Shown here: piece by piece, positions 59,523 to 64,000 of the stretch
Layout: each line of letters opens with the position of its first letter
How positions within the stretch are numbered: position 1 is the stretch's first letter
Source: Saccharomycopsis malanga
Taxonomy: Eukaryota > Ascomycota > Saccharomycetes > Ascoideales > Saccharomycopsidaceae
Length of the DNA stretch: 64,000 nt
Assembly: GCA_004014935.1 (NCBI GenBank)
Contig: CP025325.1
Coordinates: 2,480,001-2,544,000 of the forward strand
Direction of reading: 5' to 3'
Translations under genes and position numbers: made by a program
The notes under the pieces: generated by a model
Seen by the model: the letters and a program-made list of their open reading frames with translations, nothing else
Databases searched by the model: none
What the model was told of the DNA's origin: nothing

Positions 59523-60329
59523 TTTCATGTAACAGTATTTTTTTTTCTCTTGTTGATCCTCTTTGCAGAGAATAAATCTGGCTTTCTAAATTTGTTGTGT
59601 TGATTCTGGTCTTTTCTGTTTTTCTTTAGTTTTTTTTCTGTTTTCGGTTTTTACTAATTTTTATATAGCATCGGACAATCTACAAATAAGGATATGAGAA
59701 TAGAGTAAGCATGAGTTGTTTTACAAATGTTGTAGAACTATTTCTGTATTTCTGTTTTCAATTGAAAACCTTTTTTTTTTCTTTACTGTGCAGTTGAGAA
59801 ATATTAGTTTAAGTTCCACAAAATCAAATCTGAAGAAAATTTCATACGCGAATATCTCATTTGCTTCATAGAACCGATTATCAATTCTTACATTACAAAA
59901 GTTATATTGTATAATCTAGGTTTCGCCATTTCGAGTATTGAAAGGAAAATGTTTATTTTGGCCCACATGTCACAATAATTTATTTTTGTAAGATTTAGGG
60001 TTAACGATTGACTTATTGAAAGGAAGCTCATACGTTAGAATAAAGGAAAACTTTTTTTTTATTGTTTGAAGAAAGGAGATTTGTTGGTATATTGGGAGAA
60101 AATCTTTTATATTAATCAAAGAAAGGAGATTTGTTGGTATATTGGGAGAAAATTCTTTTATATTAATCAAAGAAAGGGTATTTGGTATGATTGTTTTCTT
60201 GAAGAAAGGAGATCCAAAATAAGTGTGAGATTTTACTATAAAAAGAGTTATTTTCCCCTTTCTCAGTTTCTTCTTCCCAAGTTGTTTTTAAAAGTAGAAA
60301 TATTTATTTTTCATCAATAAATAAAAATA
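59523..60329. promoter_or_regulatory. Upstream region with a 50-bp tandem repeat
   Basis: An 807 bp AT-rich gap between two plus-strand genes. Its right part holds a tandem repeat (listed separately) whose units end about 140 bp before the next start. T tracts lie at 59770-59780 and 60052-60060. Confidence 0.45.
60064..60215 (+). repeat. Tandem repeat, 50-51 bp units
   Basis: Two near-identical units run 60071-60120 and 60121-60171, each beginning GAAAGGAGATTTGTTGGTAT and ending ATTAATCAAA; they differ by a one-base insertion. A partial third copy (GAAAGGGTATTTGGTATGA) begins at 60172, and TTGAAGAAAGGAGAT recurs at about 60199. The array lies 115-265 bp upstream of the orphan membrane-protein gene. 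Confidence 0.85.
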
Positions 60330-61778
60330 ATGACAACATTTGGTATCTCTACAGGCTTCACGTTCAATGCAACTTCCGTTGCGCCTCCAACAGTTCAATT
60401 ATTCCCACCATCTAACTTGACGTGCAATTCTCATTGCCAAGCTACCACAACAATCATCTCATCTGTGGCAGCAGACACAACGGGTGATGTTGATGTCAAA
60501 ATCGAATACATGGAAAAAAATGTTGATGATATTTTCAACAAATTTATTGATAAAGTCCATGAATTACGTTCCAAAGCATATCCTCTAGGCCAAAGACTTG
60601 CCAAAAAAGGGTATAAAAACTATAAAAAATATTCGCAAGTAACAAAGACCAAAAAGAAGAAAAGAAACAGTTTTAAGAAAGGTGCCAAAAAAGTTTTATA
60701 TCGTCAAGGCGGAAAAGAAGGCGATGGCACTAACTTAATGTCAGCTCATATGAGTGCAGCTGAAGATGCAGGATTTGATTTGACCAATACAACACAAGTA
60801 CCAGGTGATCTCGAGCTTTGGGACTATGACTTTGGCCCTGACGACTTTGATTTTGAACTCGATGTTGAAAGCGACACAGTTCAGGCTGAATTCATTTTTG
60901 ACCACGCTGAGCTTTTGTTCATTATCAGCCATTACATTGGCTATGAATTATACATGAATGACCTTGAAGCGGAAGAGAGTGCCTGTAACTTCTTGCCAGT
61001 TGTTTCTCCTATATGGTGGTGGACTGCTCTAAACTTTTTTATGTGCGTTTCAGCATGGGTTCAGTCATTAGTCCTTGCTCCTAGTATGAGCGCTTTAATG
61101 ATTTTGATGGCATGTATTGTGGGTCTCATTTTTGGCTGGCCAGAGTGGAAAAACGATATACCACCTGATATGGACAGCTTTGAATTTCCATTAGCATTCA
61201 AGCTTTTCGTGCGTCGAATCTTAGAAAAGTTTGACACTGTCGCTAGTGCTTTTGGACTTAACCTTAATACGGAACAGAAGCCTACCGAGTTGGAGAAAAG
61301 GGATTCAAAGTTTAGATACAAATATTCTGTCAAACCAGGTGGAATAATGGGAAGAGCAACAAGACTTTCAAAGGTTTCCATTGGTTTAGAGTATAATGAT
61401 GATGAAATGCTCAAGCTCAGACTTTTGGTAGTCCCAATACACAGTGATCAAGATGATCCAAAGACAAAATACCCTAGAATGTTGTCATTACTTTTTCCCA
61501 ACCAAGTTGACAAAAACGCAAGATTTCTCATTTCCATGGACTTGAATATTGCACAAATGCTTCAAAATTGGGAGATTTTCAAGTTTAACCGTTTGGGGAA
61601 ATATTTGATTATTAATAGTTTGAAATTGACCAAGTCAACTATGAAAGATTTTTTCAAGTTGGGGATTAATGTTGACCCTGCCAAACACTTTTTTAGAATT
61701 GGTGAAATCATCAACAACTATCATTCTTCCATACAAGCCGGTGGTTTTTTCGGCCCACATCTTGAATTATTTGATTGA
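60330..61778 (+). CDS. Orphan two-pass membrane protein
   Basis: I do not recognise this 482-residue protein. The N-terminus (MTTFGISTGFTFNATSVAPP) is Thr/Pro-rich, followed by a strongly basic stretch (KKGYKNYKKYSQVTKTKKKKRNSFKKGAKK, about residues 91-130) and an acidic one (DLELWDYDFGPDDFDFELDVESD). Two adjacent hydrophobic segments lie at about residues 225-270 (PIWWWTALNFFMCVSAWVQSLVL and MSALMILMACIVGLIFGW), and the C-terminal 200 residues form a folded-looking soluble domain. The basic-then-acidic layout and paired segments suggest an organelle or ER membrane protein. The ATG is clear and codon use matches the neighbours. Confidence 0.6.
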   Translation: MTTFGISTGFTFNATSVAPPTVQLFPPSNLTCNSHCQATTTIISSVAADTTGDVDVKIEYMEKNVDDIFNKFIDKVHELRSKAYPLGQRLAKKGYKNYKKYSQVTKTKKKKRNSFKKGAKKVLYRQGGKEGDGTNLMSAHMSAAEDAGFDLTNTTQVPGDLELWDYDFGPDDFDFELDVESDTVQAEFIFDHAELLFIISHYIGYELYMNDLEAEESACNFLPVVSPIWWWTALNFFMCVSAWVQSLVLAPSMSALMILMACIVGLIFGWPEWKNDIPPDMDSFEFPLAFKLFVRRILEKFDTVASAFGLNLNTEQKPTELEKRDSKFRYKYSVKPGGIMGRATRLSKVSIGLEYNDDEMLKLRLLVVPIHSDQDDPKTKYPRMLSLLFPNQVDKNARFLISMDLNIAQMLQNWEIFKFNRLGKYLIINSLKLTKSTMKDFFKLGINVDPAKHFFRIGEIINNYHSSIQAGGFFGPHLELFD

Positions 61779-62545
61779 TTACCTTTTTTTAAATAGCACC
61801 CTTGAAATCATCTATTTGTTCATTTTTGATTTGCTTGTTATTTTTTTTCCTTTTGATTTTATTATTGGTGGTGCATTTTTACATTTTTTTTCATTATTTT
61901 ATTTTTATTTTAATTAAATATCTATATTTATTTCTGTAAAAAATAAGACCAAAGTTATTTCTAAAATTGGCCTGTAAAAGTAAGTTGAAGTCAAACATAA
62001 AGTAAAAGAAAATGCTTCGCTATATAGGCGGATATAAAATCTTACTATATTTAGATTTTGCTTCATTTTTCTTTTGTTTTTTTAATCCTGTTGAATGGGG
62101 TTTAAACTTTTCCGCTCAACTGGATTTAATTGAAACAATGCGAAGCAAAAGTTGCTTTTAAAACACCTAATTGACAAAACCTCTCTCTTTTGATTATTAG
62201 GTCTAACAAAAAAAATCTATTAAATGAATGTTATTTTTTTTACATAAACTATGTTTTTTTGCTACTCTAGTTTGCATATAAGCAGATTTTTGTAGATCAA
62301 CCATATATTTTCATTCTAATAAAGGACTCATATCTAGTTATCTATTGAATTTCTCATAACGTATGCAATGTTCATACATTCCCGTGACACATGCATGAAC
62401 ACGCGCATTTCACGCATACCCGGCTGAAAAATTGAAGTGAATTTTTTGTTTATAAGAACATCATTACTTAAATGAAGAATGTTTTGTATCAGCTGTAGGG
62501 TTGGATTGTGTATGAAAATATACCTATATATAACACGATAATATA
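61779..62545. promoter_or_regulatory. SMB1 upstream region with recurring motif group
   Basis: This 767 bp gap carries CGGATATAA (62029-62037). Then, 115-160 bp before the SMB1 start, come ACATGCATG (62389-62397), ACGCGCA (62401-62407), CCCGGC (62419-62424) and TGAAAAATT (62425-62433). TGAAAAATT is the RRPE-type element of ribosome-biogenesis promoters. No other gene is seen. Confidence 0.45.
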
Positions 62546-63118
62546 ATGGTAAGCTGACGTTGTGCTTTTGATCAACCTTTAGAGGATGATGATACTAACA
62601 TGGGCAAATAGAGCAGTGGAGTGCAAGTTTCTAAAAGGACAAGACTTACAGATCTTATTCATTACAGATTAAGAGTCACCACTCTTGATGGACGTACTAT
62701 AGTAGGAGAGCTTCTAGCATTTGATAAGTACATGAACCTTGTGCTTGCTGATGCGGAGGAGTTTCGTCTTACTAAGCAATCTTTATACACTATTAAAGAT
62801 GCTAAGCGCCAGGGCGCGCTCAACACCAGCGATCTTGTAAAAGAAGACAAAAGAGCACTTGGACTAATAATTTTACGTGGTGTGAATGTGGTAGGAACTT
62901 CAATAGAGTCAGGGCCACCTACAGATAAAGCAGCACGGATGGGAATCACCAAGTCCAAAACAGCACAGGGTGCTGGTGTGATGAAACCTGTAAACGATAA
63001 GAAAAACAATAATAAGTTTTTGGCTTCCGCTCTTCGAGCACCAATAAAAACTGTTGGCGGATTCGGCCAAGGCTCTCGGGCTTTCCAGCCGCCACCAGGA
63101 TTCAAAAGGGGTGGTTAA
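62546..63118 (+). CDS. SMB1: Spliceosomal Sm protein B (two exons)
   Basis: The spliced CDS is 62546-62548 (the ATG alone) joined to 62612-63118, giving 169 residues that begin MSSGVQVSKRTRLTDLI. SmB is one of seven Sm proteins forming the ring on U1, U2, U4 and U5 snRNAs. Sm motif 1 is TTLDGRTIVGELLAFDKYMNLVLADAEEF and Sm motif 2 is LGLIILRGVNVV. The C-terminus FQPPPGFKRGG matches the PPPGFKRK end of Saccharomyces Smb1. The first exon is inferred: exon 2 has no ATG before the Sm domain, TACTAAC sits at 62593-62599 and an ATG-GTAAGC lies at the right distance. A single-codon coding exon is unusual but gives the natural N-terminus. Confidence 0.9.
62549..62611 (+). other. SMB1: Short intron directly after the SMB1 start codon
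   Basis: The intron begins GTAAGC at 62549, has TACTAAC at 62593-62599 and ends TAG at 62609-62611. At 63 nt it is near the short limit for yeast introns. It sits between the ATG and codon 2 in phase 0. Confidence 0.85.
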
Positions 63119-63564
63119 ACATATATATTTATGAGCTTTCAGTAATGATTATGACATGATTAAAGGTGTACTTTGTGTAATTATAATCTGTAAAACCAGA
63201 GCACATAACATGTGTCCTAGAGGGTAACAGCACTTTTAAAGGGGAAAAACAAAAGCTGCGCTGGAACTTTTTTTCAGCTGTGTGGAATCATTGTGTCCAA
63301 TGGAGAGAAAGAGCGAGAGCGAAAAAGGAAACACACAACTGAGAGACGAAAGGTCGTTGGACAAAGTTAAGTTTTTATAAATTGATTACTGCGTTTGGTT
63401 GACAGAATCTTTAGAGAGTCACCTTATACAAGATAGTACAGTTTATCAAGTGGCTTGCTTGATTATTTGAAAGAGCGGCGTTTCGTTTTCGTGTCTTTTA
63501 ATCCTTATTCGCTTCATACAGCAAGGGCTTAGTATTAGAAAAACAGCTTATTTACATAACCATA
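63119..63564. promoter_or_regulatory. Upstream region of the Rab gene
   Basis: A gap of 446 bp between two plus-strand genes. It is purine-rich at 63295-63350 (GAGAGAAAGAGCGAGAGCG). No specific factor site could be named and no other gene is seen. Confidence 0.4.
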
Positions 63565-64000
63565 ATGTCTGAGAGTGCAACTGACGATTATTCCTACGAC
63601 TACGAATACCTTTTCAAAAGTATGTATCACTCAAATGTGTTTCCTCATATAGAGGTGCTTAGAGATCTGATTTGTTTGTATGTACTAACATGTTAGTTGT
63701 ATTGATTGGTGATTCTGGAGTTGGTAAATCCAATTTGTTGTCTCGTTTTACAAGAAACGAGTTTAACATTGAGTCCAGATCGACCATTGGTGTTGAATTT
63801 GCCACGAGAACCGTAGAAATCGATGGTAAAAGAGTGAAAGCTCAAATTTGGGATACTGCTGGTCAAGAAAGATATAGAGCTATTACCAGCGCATACTATA
63901 GAGGTGCTGTGGGTGCTCTTGTTGTATATGACATTTCCAAGTCTGAAAGTTACGAAAGCATTTCTAGATGGTTGAAAGAATTGAAAGAGCATGCTGATGC
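63565..64000 (+). CDS. YPT31: Rab11-type GTPase Ypt31/Ypt32 (5' part, cut by window edge)
   Basis: Exon 1 (63565-63619) and exon 2 (from 63697) encode the first 119 residues of a Rab GTPase; the rest lies beyond the window. The P-loop is GDSGVGKS (residues 23-30), switch I has [17 protein letters not shown], switch II is [28 protein letters not shown]. These are characteristic of the Ypt31/Ypt32/Rab11 group, which acts in budding of vesicles from the trans-Golgi and recruits Sec2. The N-terminus [18 protein letters not shown] is typical of this group. The prenylated C-terminus is not visible. CUG-Ser1 yeasts usually have one such gene, so the symbol is the conventional name. Confidence 0.93.
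63620..63696 (+). other. YPT31: Spliceosomal intron in the YPT31 gene
   Basis: The intron runs from GTATGT (63620-63625), has TACTAAC at 63683-63689 and ends TTAG at 63693-63696. It is 77 nt and splits an Ile codon (A|TT) in FKIVLIGDS. Splicing restores the conserved Rab N-terminus. Confidence 0.94.

Noticed and set aside
62593-62599. TACTAAC taken first as a chance match near SMB1
   Set aside because: Rejected as chance because a GT-start directly after an ATG and a TAG acceptor fit it exactly and complete the SmB N-terminus; the intron was kept as a feature.
1-64000. Search by eye for LTRs, transposase, reverse transcriptase, virus-like genes and CRISPR arrays
   Set aside because: None was seen; all long frames belong to ordinary yeast gene families or orphans with matching codon use.

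Overview
The window looks like a 64 kb stretch of a budding-yeast nuclear chromosome, most likely from the CUG-Ser1 clade (Candida/Debaryomyces relatives). The genes are compact and mostly intron-free, and their products match Saccharomycotina families. Three introns carry the yeast TACTAAC branch site. One in-frame CTG codon in PIK1 (28883-28885) sits where relatives carry a polar residue, which fits CUG read as serine. The translations behind this annotation read CTG as Leu, so scattered L residues may really be Ser. No transposon, LTR, virus-like element, rRNA or CRISPR array was seen.

Layout, left to right: MET12 (-); a BRD8/Bdc1-type bromodomain protein (+); an amino-acid permease (+); a protein with three APSES/KilA-N-like units (-); RIP1 with one intron (+); PEX1 (-); an orphan single-pass membrane protein (+); two AIF/FSP1-like flavoproteins transcribed divergently (- and +); PIK1 (+); two Sec2-family genes transcribed divergently (- and +); FIP1 (-); RGI1 (-); a GRAM/WBP2-like gene (+); a regulator with four tandem C4 zinc repeats (+); NEO1 (-); ATG22 (+); a PXMP4/PMP24-like peroxisomal protein (+); GID7 (-); a tRNA-like relic (-); a short ATP11-like gene (-); a beta-lactamase-fold hydrolase (-); ECM25 (+); an orphan two-pass membrane protein (+); SMB1 with a start-codon-only first exon (+); and the 5' part of a YPT31/32 Rab gene running off the right edge.

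Functional links: PIK1 (Golgi PI4P), the Sec2 family (Sec4 exchange factor recruited by PI4P and Ypt31/32), NEO1 (flippase) and YPT31 all act in late-Golgi/secretory traffic. PEX1 and the PXMP4-like protein are peroxisomal. ATG22 and GID7 belong to degradation pathways. RIP1, RGI1 and the ATP11-like gene relate to respiration. This is ordinary eukaryotic gene order, not operons.

Points most worth a second look: the triple APSES/KilA-N protein, the Sec2 pair with a shared C4 motif, the Atp11-like protein without a mitochondrial presequence, the four-fold zinc-repeat regulator, and a recurring promoter signature (ATGCATG plus GCGCA-type motifs, CCGGC and TGAAAAATT) found upstream of several unrelated genes.
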